Shown: positions 1-10,175, counted from the stretch's first letter. The stretch is DNA of 64,000 bases from Erinaceus europaeus (GCF_950295315.1 NC_080168.1:62271838-62335837), one strand, 5' to 3'. A program made the numbers and translations. Notes: generated by a model from the letters alone, not told the origin.

Positions 1-77
1 GTTAAACTAGTTTGAAACACATGAGGAAGCAGGTGGATTATCCAACTAAGCTATTATGCCAGCCTCTTTTAAAAATG

Positions 78-245
78 ATGTAATTCATTTACTTATTGCT
101 TAGGTAATAAGTAAATGAATTGCTTATGTAATAAGTAAATGAATTGTAATAAGTAAATTGAATTATAATAAGTAAATTGCTTATGTAATAAGTAAATGAA
201 TCATGTAATTCATTTACTTATTTACTTATTTACTTATTTACTTAT
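78..245. repeat. AT-rich minisatellite with inverted repeats
   Basis: Repeats of 'taataagtaaatgaat' and its complement 'attcatttactta' alternate here, ending in a (TTAC/TTAT)n run. Both orientations occur, so the strand could fold into hairpins. Confidence 0.8.
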
Positions 246-335
246 GGTGATTCCAAAAACTGGACCTGGAACCTCGTAGTCTCGGGCACGAAAGTTTTTT
301 TGCCTATGTGTTGTGCTATCTACCAGACCCTTAAT
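246..335 (-). mobile_element. SINE-C fragment, old
   Basis: Reads as the complement of the SINE-C head and B box, with many substitutions. The match is weak but the order of phrases is right. Confidence 0.5.
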
Positions 336-500
336 AATTTTAAAAGATATCATGAAAAAGAGACACAGAGAGAGAACAGGCACTGCTCAACTCCAGTTTA
401 TAATGGTAACAGGGATTGAACCTGGAATCTGCTTGGCCTCAGGAAGGGGCAAATCCTTTGTCCTAATGCCCTGAACTATTTCCTGTACCCCCCAAATGGA
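336..500 (-). mobile_element. SINE fragment of C/D type, old
   Basis: It carries a purine-rich 'agagacacagagagagaa' block, then 'cactgctcaactcc' and 'gggattgaacctgg'. This is the usual reverse-strand order for these tRNA-like SINEs. Confidence 0.55.
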
Positions 501-552
501 TTTAATGTTATATGTCCAACTCATAGATATTGAACTTACTAAAACTGCCTTC

Positions 553-695
553 CAGGGAGGGATAGCATAATGGTTATGCAAAGAGACTCTCATACCTGAA
601 GTTTCAAAGTCCCAGGTTCAATCCCCTGCACCACCATTAGCCAGAGCTGACTAATGCTCTGGTAAAATAAAAATTAAAATAATAATAATTAAATT
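553..695 (+). mobile_element. SINE-C
   Basis: Nearly complete. The pol III A-box-like 'tagcataatgg' is followed by the B-box-like 'aggttcaatcccc', then 'gccagagctga', 'gctctggtaaaa' and an A-rich tail. Confidence 0.85.
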
Positions 696-1034
696 AAGAT
701 TGAAACTGCCTTCATTTGCTATGAGATGCTTTGTAAATTTCCATACATTATTAGATAAGCAGTGAAATACACCTAATAATTTTTTCTGAAGAGAAAACTA
801 AACTCACTAAAACTGCCTTTATTTAGTTAGGTGATATTTTGTAAATGTTTGAATATTCCTGAAACACAACTCCCCCCACCCCCCGAATTTCAAGTCCCAA
901 ATTCCAAGTATATTACTAAACCATAGTTTAGGTTCTAGTTCCATTATGTCTTGGGCAAATTCTATAACATCTTTAAACCTCACAATAGGGAACTCCAACC
1001 ACCTTCCTGACAGGATTTAAAAGGAAACATGCTG
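696..1034. other. AT-rich stretch, nothing recognised
   Basis: It is A/T-rich with a short imperfect duplication around 'aaactgccttcatttg' (about 705 and 810). No repeat family or coding signal was recognised. Confidence 0.5.
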
Positions 1035-1400
1035 GGCTGGGAAGTTAGGATAATGGTGATGCAAAAGACTTCCAAGCTGGGCCTGGCAGTGGTGCACCAG
1101 GTTAAGCGCATATTACAGAGCACACAGAACCAGGTTCAAGCCCCTTCTCCCCACCTGCAGGAGAAAGCGTCACAGGTAGTAAAGCAGAGCTGCAGGTGTC
1201 TCTCTCCCTCTCTATCTCTCCCCCTCCAGTCTCAATTTCTGTCTCTAGCCAATAATAAATAAATAAATAAATAAATAAATAAGGCTTTCAAGCCCAAGGC
1301 TCTTTTGTCTTAGGTTCAATCCCTAGGCCCACCATAAGTTAAGAGCTGTGCCAGTGCTCTCGTCTCTTTCTCCCCCTCTCTTTCTCTCTAATTAAAATAA
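1035..1400 (+). mobile_element. SINE-C split by a SINE-B
   Basis: The SINE-C head lies at 1035-1075 and the remainder at 1283-1400. The middle is a separate SINE-B listed next. The phrases flanking the insert ('cttccaag' and 'ctttcaag') look like its target duplication. Confidence 0.75.
1076..1282 (+). mobile_element. SINE-B nested in SINE-C
   Basis: The head 'gcctggcagtggtgcacc' is followed by a B box 'aggttcaagcccc', the CT-rich body and an (AATA)n tail. It is complete and younger than its host SINE. Confidence 0.85.
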
Positions 1401-1408
1401 ATAAATAA

Positions 1409-1655
1409 GGAGCTGGGCAGTGGCACAGCAAGTCCCAGTTCGAGCCCCTGGCTCCCCACCTGCAGGAGGGTTGCTATACAGGCAGTGAAGCAGGTCTATA
1501 GGTGTCTATCTTATGCTCCCCCTCTCTGTCTTCCCCTTCTCTCCCGATTTCTCACTATCCTATCCAACAACGACAGCAATAACAACAACAATAATAATGA
1601 TGATGATAAACAACAAGGGCGACAAAAGGGTAAAAATAAAGTTAAGTAAATAAAT
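1409..1655 (+). mobile_element. SINE-A with internal deletion in the head
   Basis: The head goes directly from 'gcacagcaag' to 'tcccagttcgagcccc', so about 40 bases between the A and B boxes are missing. The body and the AAC/AAT tail are normal. Confidence 0.85.
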
Positions 1656-2140
1656 GAAAACATGCTAACTTAGAGAGTTTTTTGCAAACTACTGAAAAGA
1701 CTGTCATGGTCATTTCTGACATAATATTAATAGTTCTAACATCAAGTCATCAAACTTACAGGATGATACAACACAGCAGTAAAGCACACCCCCTTGGAGA
1801 TACTACTTCCCAGGTTAGTTCTACCTCACCTTTCTGAGCCTCCAACATTTGGGAAATGCTATGAATATGAGTTTTCATGAAGACTCAAGGGAATCATTCA
1901 CATAGATGGTTGGCATCCAGAGAGCCCATGGTTTATGTGTGTTCTATGGATGGCAGCAAAGATTCATACTGCATTTGAAGGTGATTTTTGAGAAAGTCTG
2001 GCATCTCAGAGACTGGCACTCCTTAGAATTTGAGAAAGACCACAGAATGCACAGAAATCTTTGCCAGCATTCTGTACACTAAACCTGGTGGGGTGGAATT
2101 CTTAGATCCTGTGGCCAGGTTGGTTTGACCTGAGTTGCCC
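1656..2140. other. Mostly single-copy; possible MIR remnant
   Basis: No young repeat is present. Bases 1745-1930 resemble an ancient MIR SINE ('ctttctgagcctcc', 'gactcaagggaatcattcacatag'), but this is tentative. The rest is unrecognised and ends in a poly(A) run at 2143-2163. Confidence 0.4.
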
Positions 2141-2166
2141 CTCAAAAAAAAAAAAAAAAAAAACAC

Positions 2167-2437
2167 TGGGAGTCAGGTGGCAGCACAGCAGGTTAAGCAC
2201 ACGCACGTGGCACAAAGCGCAAGTAATGGCATAAGGATCCCGATTCAAGGCCTCGGCTCCCCACCTGCAGGGGAGTCACTTCACAGGCGGTGAAGCAGGT
2301 CTGCAGGTGTCTCTTTCCACCTCTCTGTCTTCCCCTCCTCTTTCCATTTCTCTCTATCCTATGTAACAACAACAATAACTACAACAACAATAAAAAAATA
2401 AGGGCAACAAAAGGGAAAATAAATATATATATATAAA
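2167..2437 (+). mobile_element. SINE-A
   Basis: Full length with head, CT-rich middle, 'caacaacaataactac' and 'gggcaacaaaaggg'. The tail has mutated into (TA)n. Confidence 0.9.
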
Positions 2438-2476
2438 TTTAAAAACCCTAGTTTTTTTTGGATTATTTTTATCACA

Positions 2477-2752
2477 GGGGGCTGGGCAATGGCATACACC
2501 TGGTTAAGTGCACACAGTACTATGCAGAAGGACCTGCACAAGGACTGGGGTTCGAGCCCCTGCTCCCCACCTGCAGCAGGCACACTTCACAAGTGGCGAT
2601 GCGGGTCTGCAGGTGACTGTCTTTCTCCCTATCAACCCCTCCCCCTTCAATTTCTCTGTGTCCTATCAAATAAAATAGAAAGGAAAAAGGGGGGTCTATG
2701 ACAGGTGATGCCAGCACCAAGTCCCAGCAATAACCCTGGAGGCAAAAAAAAA
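2477..2752 (+). mobile_element. SINE-E
   Basis: The head has a good B box ('ggttcgagcccc'). The body is short and the 3' block ends in 'ataaccctggaggcaaaaa', which is typical of SINE-E. Confidence 0.85.
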
Positions 2753-2903
2753 TTATCAGAGATCAGAGAGAGATACAGATACAGAGAGGCCAGAGCCCTG
2801 CTCAGCTCTGGCTGATAGGGGTGCTGGGGATTGAACCTGAGGGCTTAGAGCCTCAGGCATGAGAGTCTTTTACAGAATCACTATGCTGTCTCCTCAACCC
2901 CCC
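2753..2903 (-). mobile_element. SINE-C
   Basis: Reverse-strand 'ctgctcagctctggct', 'gggattgaacctga' and 'cactatgctgtctcc' are in order, preceded by a purine-rich tail. Confidence 0.8.
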
Positions 2904-3181
2904 AAAACTATCTTGGCAGAATATCCAATATATTAATAATAGTAGAGAATATCTCTACTATTGCGACAGGAGGCTCCCTGGTTGTTTAGCCTTTCCTGGG
3001 ATTAACAGAGCAACATTCAGTGGGGGAAAAACCCAGTAGCATATCTCTAGTGGTTGTACTTAGTGCAGCCTTCCTGTGTGCTAACACTTGCTGGTTCAAA
3101 AATTCTAGCTAATGTCTCCATTTCTAGAAATTTCTCTGGAGGCTCTCTCACTCACAATGACAGCCTGTGTCTTCCCTACTC
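2904..3181. other. No repeat recognised
   Basis: This is apparently single-copy sequence between a SINE-C and an L1 tail. I see no coding signal. Confidence 0.4.
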
Positions 3182-3411
3182 TTTTTTTTTTTTCAATTTC
3201 TTTATTGGGGGGTTAATGGTTTACAGTCAACAGTAAAATACAATAGTTTGTACATGCATAACATTTCCACGTAACAATTCAACCCACACTAGATCCTCTT
3301 CTGCCATGATCTTCCAGGACCTGAACCCTACCTCAGAGTCTTTTACTTTGGTGCAATACACCAGACTCAGTCCAGGTTCTGCTTTGTGTTTATTGTTCAA
3401 CTTTTAAAAAT
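3182..3411 (-). mobile_element. LINE-1 3' UTR end
   Basis: It starts with poly(T), then 'tttattggggggttaatgg' and 'tttactttggtgcaata'. These are the complement of the recurrent L1 3' end ('...ttaatcccccaataaag'). Confidence 0.85.
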
Positions 3412-4360
3412 ATAATTGGATTAGTTTTATTGAGGGTGCCTTTAAAATTTAGATGGAGGGGGTCAAGCGGTAGCACAGAGGGTTAAGCACACATGGCACG
3501 AAGCGCAAGGACCAGCATAAGGATCCCAGTTCCAGCCCCTGGCTCCCCACCGGCAGGGGGCGGGGGTCACTTCACAGGCAGTGAAGCACGTCTGCAGGTG
3601 TCTGTCTTTCTCTCCTCATCTCTGTCTTCCCTTCCTCTCTCCATTTTCTCTGTCCTGTCCAACAACAACGATGTCAATAACAACAACAAAACTGCAACAA
3701 CAATAAGACAACAAGGGCAACAAAAGGGGAGAAAGCAAATTAAAAAAATAAATAAAATTTAGGTGGAAAAGAATTCTGCCAATATTTTCCTCTAAGTATT
3801 TGACAGTTTCTGGCCTAACAACCAAGGGGTGTTAAAATCCCCTACTATTTCTGTGTTGCTGTTAATGCTGTAAACCTTTCAGTAGGTGTTTGATGTATTT
3901 AGATGGCCTTTCATTGGGTGCATAGATGTTAATAATCTTAAAACCTCTTGATTGACTGATCCTCTGAGGCTTAACTAATGTCCATCTGTATCTTTTAAAA
4001 TTTTACTTGTTTTAAGGTCGTGTGTCAGATTGAGAATAATAGCTGTTCCTGCCCTTTTTTGTGGTCCACTGGTTTGGATGGTAGTTTTCCATCCTTTCAC
4101 TTAGAGTCTGTGTTTGTCTTGTTGAGTTAGCTGGGATTCCTGCCAACAACATATGGTTAAGTTGTGTTTTCTGATCTATCTTCCTACTCTATGCCTTTTA
4201 ATAGATGAATTCAGGCCAATGACATTTATTGATATTATAGAATGAAGATATTTTAATGTCATTACTCTAAGATTTTAGAGTGTTCTGATATATGGCATGC
4301 TTATGATAATGTGATGATTTATAAGAGACCTTTCAGAACTTCTTTCAGGGCAGGCTTTGT
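3412..4360 (-). mobile_element. LINE-1, internally deleted, with SINE-A inserted
   Basis: Read on the minus strand, the order is: the end of ORF1 (about 4360-4290), the ORF2 start and endonuclease region (about 4250-3830), then a jump at about 3830 to ORF2 C-terminal sequence (to 3412). The endonuclease core shows a GDFNTP-like motif near 3833. Roughly the whole reverse transcriptase is missing. Many stops are present, so it is dead. Confidence 0.8.
3456..3758 (+). mobile_element. SINE-A in LINE-1
   Basis: Full length. It is flanked by 'aaaatttagatgga' and 'aaaatttaggtgga', a target duplication of about 14 bases with one mismatch. Confidence 0.9.
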
Positions 4361-4500
4361 GATTTTTTTTTTTTTTTTTTTTTTACCAGAACACTGCTTA
4401 GCTCTGGCTGATGCTGGTGCAAGGGATTGAACCTGGGACTTAATGGACCCTGAAGTATGAGAGTCTGTTTGCATAACCATTAACCTATCTGCCCCCACCC
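4361..4500 (-). mobile_element. SINE-C
   Basis: A poly(T) start is followed by 'accagaacactgcttagctc', 'gggattgaacctggg' and 'gcataaccattaacctatc'. Confidence 0.85.
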
Positions 4501-4503
4501 TGA

Positions 4504-4924
4504 TTTTTTTTAATTGGGAGTATTAATGGTTTTACAGTAAATACAGTTGTTCATACATGTATAAAATTTCTGTTTTCTACAAAATATTCTCACCTCCAGC
4601 CTAAGCCCTCCTCCACCATCATGCACCAGAGCCTAAAAAGCCCTCAGCCCACACCCCTAAAGTCCTTTAATTTGGTGCAATACACCAATTCCAGTCCAAG
4701 TTCTGCTTTATGTTTTCTCTTCTGTTCTTATTTCTCAACTTCTATCTATGAGTGAGATCATCCCACATTCATCCTCCTCTTTCTGGCTGATCTCACTTCA
4801 CATGATTCCTTCAAGTTCCATGCAAGATGAAGTGAAGAAGATGAATTCATCATTCTTAATAGCTGAGTAGAGTTCCATTGTGTATATAGACCACAACTTG
4901 CTCAGTCACTCTGTTGTTGGACAG
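4504..4924 (-). mobile_element. LINE-1 3' end
   Basis: 3' UTR complement, then the last part of ORF2 ('agtagagttccattgtgtat'). It is interrupted by the following SINE; 'agatctttttggg' at about 5258 may be its continuation. Confidence 0.8.
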
Positions 4925-5258
4925 ATTTTTTTTTTTTTGGCCTCCAGGGTTATTGCTGGGGCTCAGTGCCTGCACCATGAATCCACTGCTCCTGGAGGCC
5001 ATTTTTCCCCCTTTTATTGCCCTTGTTGTGGTTGTTATTATTGTTGTAGATGTTGTTCATTGCTGGATAGGACAAAGAGAAATGGAGAGAGGAGGGCAAG
5101 AAAGAGGGGGAGAGAAAGATAGACACACCTGCAGACCTGCTTCACCACTTGTGAAGTAACTCCCCTGTAGATAGGGAGCTGGAGGCTCAAACCCGGATCC
5201 TTACACCCATCCTTACGCTTTGCGTCACATGTGCTTAACCCACTGCACTAGCACACAG
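4925..5258 (-). mobile_element. SINE-E
   Basis: Complete. The 3' block is bounded by 'gcctccagg' and 'cctggaggc', which are complementary. The B-box complement is 'ctcaaacccgg'. Confidence 0.9.
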
Positions 5259-5339
5259 ATCTTTTTGGGTGAGTGTCTCCCCAACTCTCAAGTGAACCCA
5301 GTGTATGATGGTCTCCCTTTCCAAAAGAGATGTGCTATA

Positions 5340-5832
5340 GGATATCTAGTAAAAAGTGTGCAGTGAGTATCCCCCAACACTTCATCTGCACTATTTCAGC
5401 CTTTAGGTCCATGATTGCTCAATAATTTGATTGGTTTTGTATGTTAACTCTCTTTTCAGCCACCAGGTTCCAGATGCTAGCATGGTGCCAACCAGACTTC
5501 CCTGGACAGATGACTCCACCAATGTGTCCTGGAGCTCCGCTTCCCCAGAGACACACCCTACTAGGGAAAGAGAGAGGCAGGCTGGGAGTATGGATCGACC
5601 TGTCAATGCCCATGTTCAGCAGGGAAGCAATTACAGAAGCCAGACCTTCTACCTTCTGCATCCCACAATGACCCTGGGTCCATACTCCCAGAGGAATAAA
5701 GAATAGGAAAGCTATCAGGGTAGGAGATGGGATACGGAGTTCTGGTGGTGGGAATTTGTGTGGAGTTGTACCCCTCTTATCCTATGGTTTTGTTAATGTC
5801 TCCTTTTTAAAATAAATAAATAAATAAATAAT
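5340..5832 (+). mobile_element. LINE-1 long-3'-UTR family, terminal part
   Basis: Shares long phrases ('ccaccaggttccagatgcta', 'ggtggtgggaat', 'gagttgtacccctct') with copies at 36633, 49620 and 61228. It ends in an (AATA)n tail. No reading frame is conserved among copies. Confidence 0.8.
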
Positions 5833-5841
5833 TTTAAAAAA

Positions 5842-6200
5842 GTGTTACCAGGACAATCTCAACAATGTGATGACCAGAGGGCTTTGAAGCCCAATTCCAT
5901 CAGAACCCAGAGAAAGGAGGAAAAAGAAAAGACATACGGGAGTAGTAACAGATATAGGTGTGACTTAGAAAGGAAGAGAGGGCAGAACCACAGGAAAAAT
6001 GGACAAAAAAAAATAGATAGACAGACAAACAGACAGTGATAGAAATAATTGTCAGCCCATATCTGTGACCTTGGGAGAACCATTGCCGTTTCCAATAGAA
6101 GGAATGGAGACACATAACGCTGGTGGTGGGAATGGTATGGAATTATACCCCTGTTGTTTTATAATTTTTTAAACCAATATTAAATCACTGCTACAAAAAA
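5842..6200 (+). mobile_element. LINE-1 long-3'-UTR family, variant
   Basis: 'gatgaccagagggctttgaa' through 'ggtggtgggaatggtatgg' to 'attaaatcactgctac' plus A-run. The 65-84 aa frames inside are chance frames. Confidence 0.8.
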
Positions 6201-6283
6201 ATGCCCCCCAAAGCAGCGACACACTTGATTAAGCACATACATTATATAATAATAAATTAAAAAATAAATTTAAAAGCATTTAA
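6201..6283 (+). mobile_element. SINE-B head fragment
   Basis: Only 'gcagcgacacacttgattaa' and an A-rich end are left. Confidence 0.4.
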
Positions 6284-6480
6284 AAATTTTTTATGATCTT
6301 TATTTGATAGAGACAGCCAGAAATTGAGAGGAAGGTGGAGATAGAGAGACAGAGAGACAGCTGCAGCACTGCTTCCCCACTTGCAAAGCTTTCTTCCTGT
6401 AAGTAGGGATCAGGTGCTCAAACTTGGGTCCCTGTGCATTGTAATATGTGTGCTCGACCAGGTGTGGCACCACCCAGTCC
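6284..6480 (-). mobile_element. SINE-B
   Basis: Complete reverse copy running from the tail complement to 'accaggtgtggcaccaccca'. Confidence 0.9.
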
Positions 6481-6654
6481 TCTAAAATGCTCTTTTCCGG
6501 GAATCGGACTAGGCAGTGACACACCCAGTTAAGCATACACATTACCATCAGGGCCCAGGAAGAGATGAGGAAAATGGGGAGGAACATTTGGGTGCAGTAA
6601 TAGGTTTATGTGTAACTTGGAAAGGAAGAGAAGATGGGACCTTAAAAAAAAAAG

Positions 6655-6790
6655 AGGGCAGGGGTAGATAGCATAATGGTTATGCAAACAGACTGTCATG
6701 CCTGAGGCTTCAAAGTCCCAGGTTCAATGCCCTGCACCATCATAAACCAGAGCTGATCAGTGCTCTGGTAAAAACAAAACAAAACAAAAA
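6655..6790 (+). mobile_element. SINE-C
   Basis: Complete, with a (CAAAA)n tail. Confidence 0.9.
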
Positions 6791-6951
6791 AGGGCAAATT
6801 TATACAAATATAGACAGATAGCTGTAGAAATAATAGTTAACCCATATCTGCAACCTCAGGAGAACTGCTATAGCTTGCAATGGAGGGGCTGGGGACTTAG
6901 AACTCGTGGTGGCAATGGTGTGGAGTTATACCCCTGTTGTCTTGTAATTTA

Positions 6952-7172
6952 TTTATTTATTTATTCCCTTTGTTGCCCTTGTTGTTTTTTATTATTGTGG
7001 TTATTATTGTTGTTGTCGTTGTTGGATAAGACAGAGAGAAATGGAGAGAGGAGGGGTAGACAGAGCAACTGCCCTGCAGGTGGGGAGCCAGGGACTCGAA
7101 CCGGGATCCTTTATGCCGGTCCTTGTGGTTTGCGCCACATGCGCTTAACCCACTGCGCTACTGCCTGACTCC
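6952..7172 (-). mobile_element. SINE-A
   Basis: Flanked by a perfect 13-base duplication 'tgtcttgtaattt' (6939-6951 and 7173-7185). The body is slightly shortened. Confidence 0.9.
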
Positions 7173-7222
7173 CTGTCTTGTAATTTTGTAAATCAATATT
7201 AAATCAGTAATAAAAAAAAATC

Positions 7223-7349
7223 AAACAATAGATTGATGAGTTAGGGCTATGTAGGTGATGTTCTAGGGGTGTCTGTCAAGAGGAGAGAAGGTGTGCAGAG
7301 GGGAGACTAAGTAGATAGTATGACTGCCGGAGCCTTGAACAACTTCTTT
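7223..7349. other. No repeat recognised
   Basis: Unique-looking sequence. Its end 'cttgaacaacttct' is the left target duplication of the next SINE. Confidence 0.4.
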
Positions 7350-7423
7350 TCTTTTTTTTAAAGATTGTATTTATTTATTAATGAGAAAGATAGGAGGAGA
7401 GAGAAAGAACCAGACATCACTCT

Positions 7424-7744
7424 TGTTGTCTGCTTTACATTAGTTTGTTCTAGCTCTCCCCCTGCCAAGAAAATTGGTTCAGTCCTGCTAGTTTCGCGGT
7501 TGCTTGTCCCCGCCCAAGGAACCCCGACAGAGTTCCAGAGTCCCAGAGTTCGAGAGTTGTTGGCTCCGCCGTGGGGGAAGGAGGCAGGAGAGTTCTGTTT
7601 GGTGATTAGTTTGGGTTAGTTTATGAATCGTTGTTCCTGAATAAAGAAATACAGCTTGTCTGCCCAGCCGTGTGTCTCTGGTCGTCTCTGTTACCTGCCC
7701 ATGAAGCTAGCCCGGCCAGCTGGAGCCTCCGAATTTTAACAACA
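7424..7744 (+). repeat. Complete LTR, left arm
   Basis: 321 bp with a 6-bp terminal inverted repeat. It has a GC-box-like 'gtccccgccc' and an AATAAA signal. No other copy of this LTR occurs in the window, so the family is unassigned; a class I or III ERV is possible. Confidence 0.75.
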
Positions 7745-7754
7745 AATGGTGCAT

Positions 7755-7998
7755 GGCTGGGCAGGCAAGCTGTATTTCTTTATTCAGGAACAATGATTCA
7801 TAAACTAACCCAAACTAATCACCAAACAGAACTCTCCTGCCTCCTTCCCCCGCAGCGCCAAGAATTCTCGAACTCTGGGACTCTGGAACTCTCCCAGGGT
7901 TCCTTGGGGCGGGGACAAGCGGCCGCGAAACTAGCAGGACTGAACCAATTTTCTTGGCAGGGGGAGAGCTAGAACAAACCAATGTAAAGCATACAACA
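7755..7998 (-). repeat. Inverted partial LTR, right arm
   Basis: U3, R and the first bases of U5 of the same LTR in reverse. It meets the left unit at 'atggctgggcagg', where a few bases are shared. Confidence 0.75.
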
Positions 7999-8099
7999 AC
8001 TCTGGCAGATGTGCTGCCAGGGGTCGAACTTAGGACCTCATGCTTGAGAGTCCAAAGCCCTATCACTGTGCCACCTCCCGGACCACTTGAACAACTTCT

Positions 8100-8283
8100 T
8101 AAAGGAGGAGGGACCTTGTTGACATTCCTCTTCCATTACTGAACATCCTGTCATAGTCACTGTAACTGGTGTCAAGACTTGGATATTTGCTCTAATGTTG
8201 CCCCACAAAGAAAATGCTAACTTCCTTCAGAGCCTTGTACTTTTGGAACCACTTATGGAAAACATACTATTACATTTATATTT
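8100..8283. other. No repeat recognised
   Basis: Unique-looking sequence. Confidence 0.35.
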
Positions 8284-8800
8284 ATTTTTATTTTTTTGCC
8301 ACCAGTTATTACTGGGGCTCAGTGCCTATACTACAAATCCACTGCTCCCAGCAGCCATTTTTACTTTTTTTTTCTTTCTATTTTTATTAGATAGGACAGA
8401 GAGAATTGGGGGGGGCAGACGGAGAGGCAGGGAGACAGAGACACCTGAAGACCTGCTTCACTACTCATGAAGCTTTCCCTCCCTTTGCAAGTTGGGAGCA
8501 GGGGCTCAAACTTGAATCCTTGGGGCCAGGTGGAGACACACCTGGCTGAGTGCACTTGTTATACTGAATAAGGACCCAGGTTCAAGATTCATGTTTAAGT
8601 CCCTGGTTCCCACTGGCAGGGGGAAAGCTTCATGATTGGTGAAGCAGCAAGTGTCTCTCTGTCTCTCTCCTTCTTTATCTTCCCCTAGCCCTTTGATTTC
8701 TGGCTGTCTCTATCCAATAAAGATTAAATAAATAAATAAATAAATAAATGCTAATTTGTGCACTTAACTGGGTGTGCCATCACCCAGCCCCCTGCTACAC
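8284..8800 (-). mobile_element. SINE-E split by SINE-B
   Basis: Parts at 8284-8520 and 8750-8800 are one diverged SINE-E; the gap is the SINE-B below. Confidence 0.75.
8521..8749 (+). mobile_element. SINE-B nested in SINE-E
   Basis: Complete with an (AAAT)n tail. A short internal duplication of 'aggttcaag...' precedes the normal body. Confidence 0.85.
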
Positions 8801-9055
8801 ACTGTTTAAATATACAATAAGACTTGTGTGAACTCTCAGGAGAGCCAAGCATCAAATCTGGGTGCATCTAACCAAATCAAAGGGGGAATGAGGAAACTGA
8901 AGCCGTGACCATAGTAGCTAGCAGAGTTACTCAGCTGGTCCAAGACATCTTGATCCTAAGGTATTTAAATGGGAACAGAGTTGAAAGCCAGAAAAAATAA
9001 ACCCATACAGACCACCCTTCTTTGGAAGGAGTAAATGTCTGAAATGTTCTAATAG

Positions 9056-9087
<32 letters not shown>

Positions 9088-9540
9088 TCCAGAATTCATG
9101 AACACTGCCTCTAAGTGCCTCTTTTGTTGGAATTGTTTTGTCAGGGTATGCATTAATTAGGTTGCTTTAAAAAACAAACAAACAAAGAAAAAAACTCATT
9201 GTCTGCAATGACAAAAAACTGTTGAACAATATTGGAATTGGCTCCCATCCCCAGACAAGTGATAGATTGTTCTCTGTTCTAAGCCAGGTTCTTGGGGTGT
9301 GGTGCCTGTTTCCTTCGCCAGTGATACAGCAGCCTGGTTACTGGGAGTCTTCATTCTGAGTAGCACGGTTCAGTTCACACTGCTGTGTGGTATCTTGGGA
9401 CATGCATTTTCCCAGAACTGTGCGTCACCTAGTTTGGCTTCTAATCTACTTACAATCTACTTGAAGGTTCACCATGAACGATCAAGAAAGTAGCAGCTAA
9501 TATATGTACAGCAGTAGGCGTTAAAACTTTTCAATACCTA
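8801..9540. other. Mostly single-copy; possible MIR remnant
   Basis: Bases 8885-8950 ('gaggaaactgaagc...cagctggtccaag') resemble a reverse-strand MIR. A (TC)n run lies at 9058-9084. The rest, including the 64-aa frame at 9299, has no recognisable family. Confidence 0.45.
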
Positions 9541-9608
9541 CTATTCCCTGTGACATTTTCAGAGTGTTTTTTTTTTCTTTTCTTTTCTTTTTTTTTTTTA
9601 ATTTTTCG

Positions 9609-9780
9609 AAAGTCAAAGCTTTGACTCCAGGACCCGGGCTCAAGCTTGTGCAGGGGGAAGCTTCATGAGTGGTGAAGTAGAACTGCAGATGTTTCTCTTT
9701 CTCCCTCCCTACCTTACCTCCCCTCTCAGTTTTTCTCTGTCTCTATCCAATAATAAATAAATTAAAATATTTTTTAAAAA
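9609..9780 (+). mobile_element. SINE-B, 5'-truncated
   Basis: Starts in the B-box region and keeps the CT-rich body and tail. Confidence 0.75.
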
Positions 9781-9854
9781 CTTTATTACAAGGATTTTAA
9801 AAATATTTTTATTTATTAGTTAAAATGTTTTAAAAAACTTTTTACAATTTTTTA

Positions 9855-10048
9855 AAATATTATTTACTTATTATTGGGTAGAGACAGAGAGAAGTTTAGA
9901 GGGAAAGGGGAGACAGAGAGACAACTGCAGCCTTGCTTCACCACTCGTGAATTTTCTTCCCTGCAGGTGGGGACCAGGGGATTGAACACTGTAATGTCTT
10001 GTGCACTGTAATGTGTGCCCTTAGCCAGGTGCACCACTGCCTGACCCC
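9855..10048 (-). mobile_element. SINE-B
   Basis: Reverse copy. 'cactgtaatg' is duplicated inside the head. Confidence 0.85.
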
Positions 10049-10175
10049 TTCAAAAATTATAAAAAGGAAAAAAAAAAATCTCCAAACAAATCCAGATGAG
10101 AAAAAATGCACCCAATCCTGGGTGCATTTCTTATGTCAATATCAGAACCCACCTTGCAAGTTTACAGAACATTCA

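Larger units (their letters stand above)
6490..7222 (+). mobile_element. LINE-1 long-3'-UTR copy broken by two SINEs
   Basis: Pieces at about 6555-6645, 6791-6951 and 7173-7222 join into one 3' UTR end ('ttgtaattttgtaaatcaat' to the A-run). The interruptions are the SINE-C and SINE-A listed next. Bases 6490-6555 are a SINE head fragment. Confidence 0.75.
7424..7998. mobile_element. Near-palindrome of two inverted LTRs
   Basis: The left arm 7424-7669 and right arm 7755-7998 are reverse complements with roughly 14 differences by eye. The left side is a whole LTR (7424-7744) with ends TGTTGT and ACAACA, a polyadenylation signal 'aataaa' at about 7640, and two bases later 'tggtgcatgg', resembling the start of a tRNA-Gly primer-binding site. 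The right arm is the same LTR inverted and cut in U5. Five bases 'actct' are duplicated at 7419-7423 and 7999-8003, so both outer ends look like true U3 termini. No retroviral coding sequence is present. Confidence 0.8.
7350..8086 (-). mobile_element. SINE-D split by an inverted-LTR element
   Basis: The two halves (7350-7423 and 7999-8086) join into one SINE-D like the intact copy at 14222. The SINE has its own duplication 'ttgaacaacttctt' on both sides (about 7335 and 8087). Confidence 0.85.
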
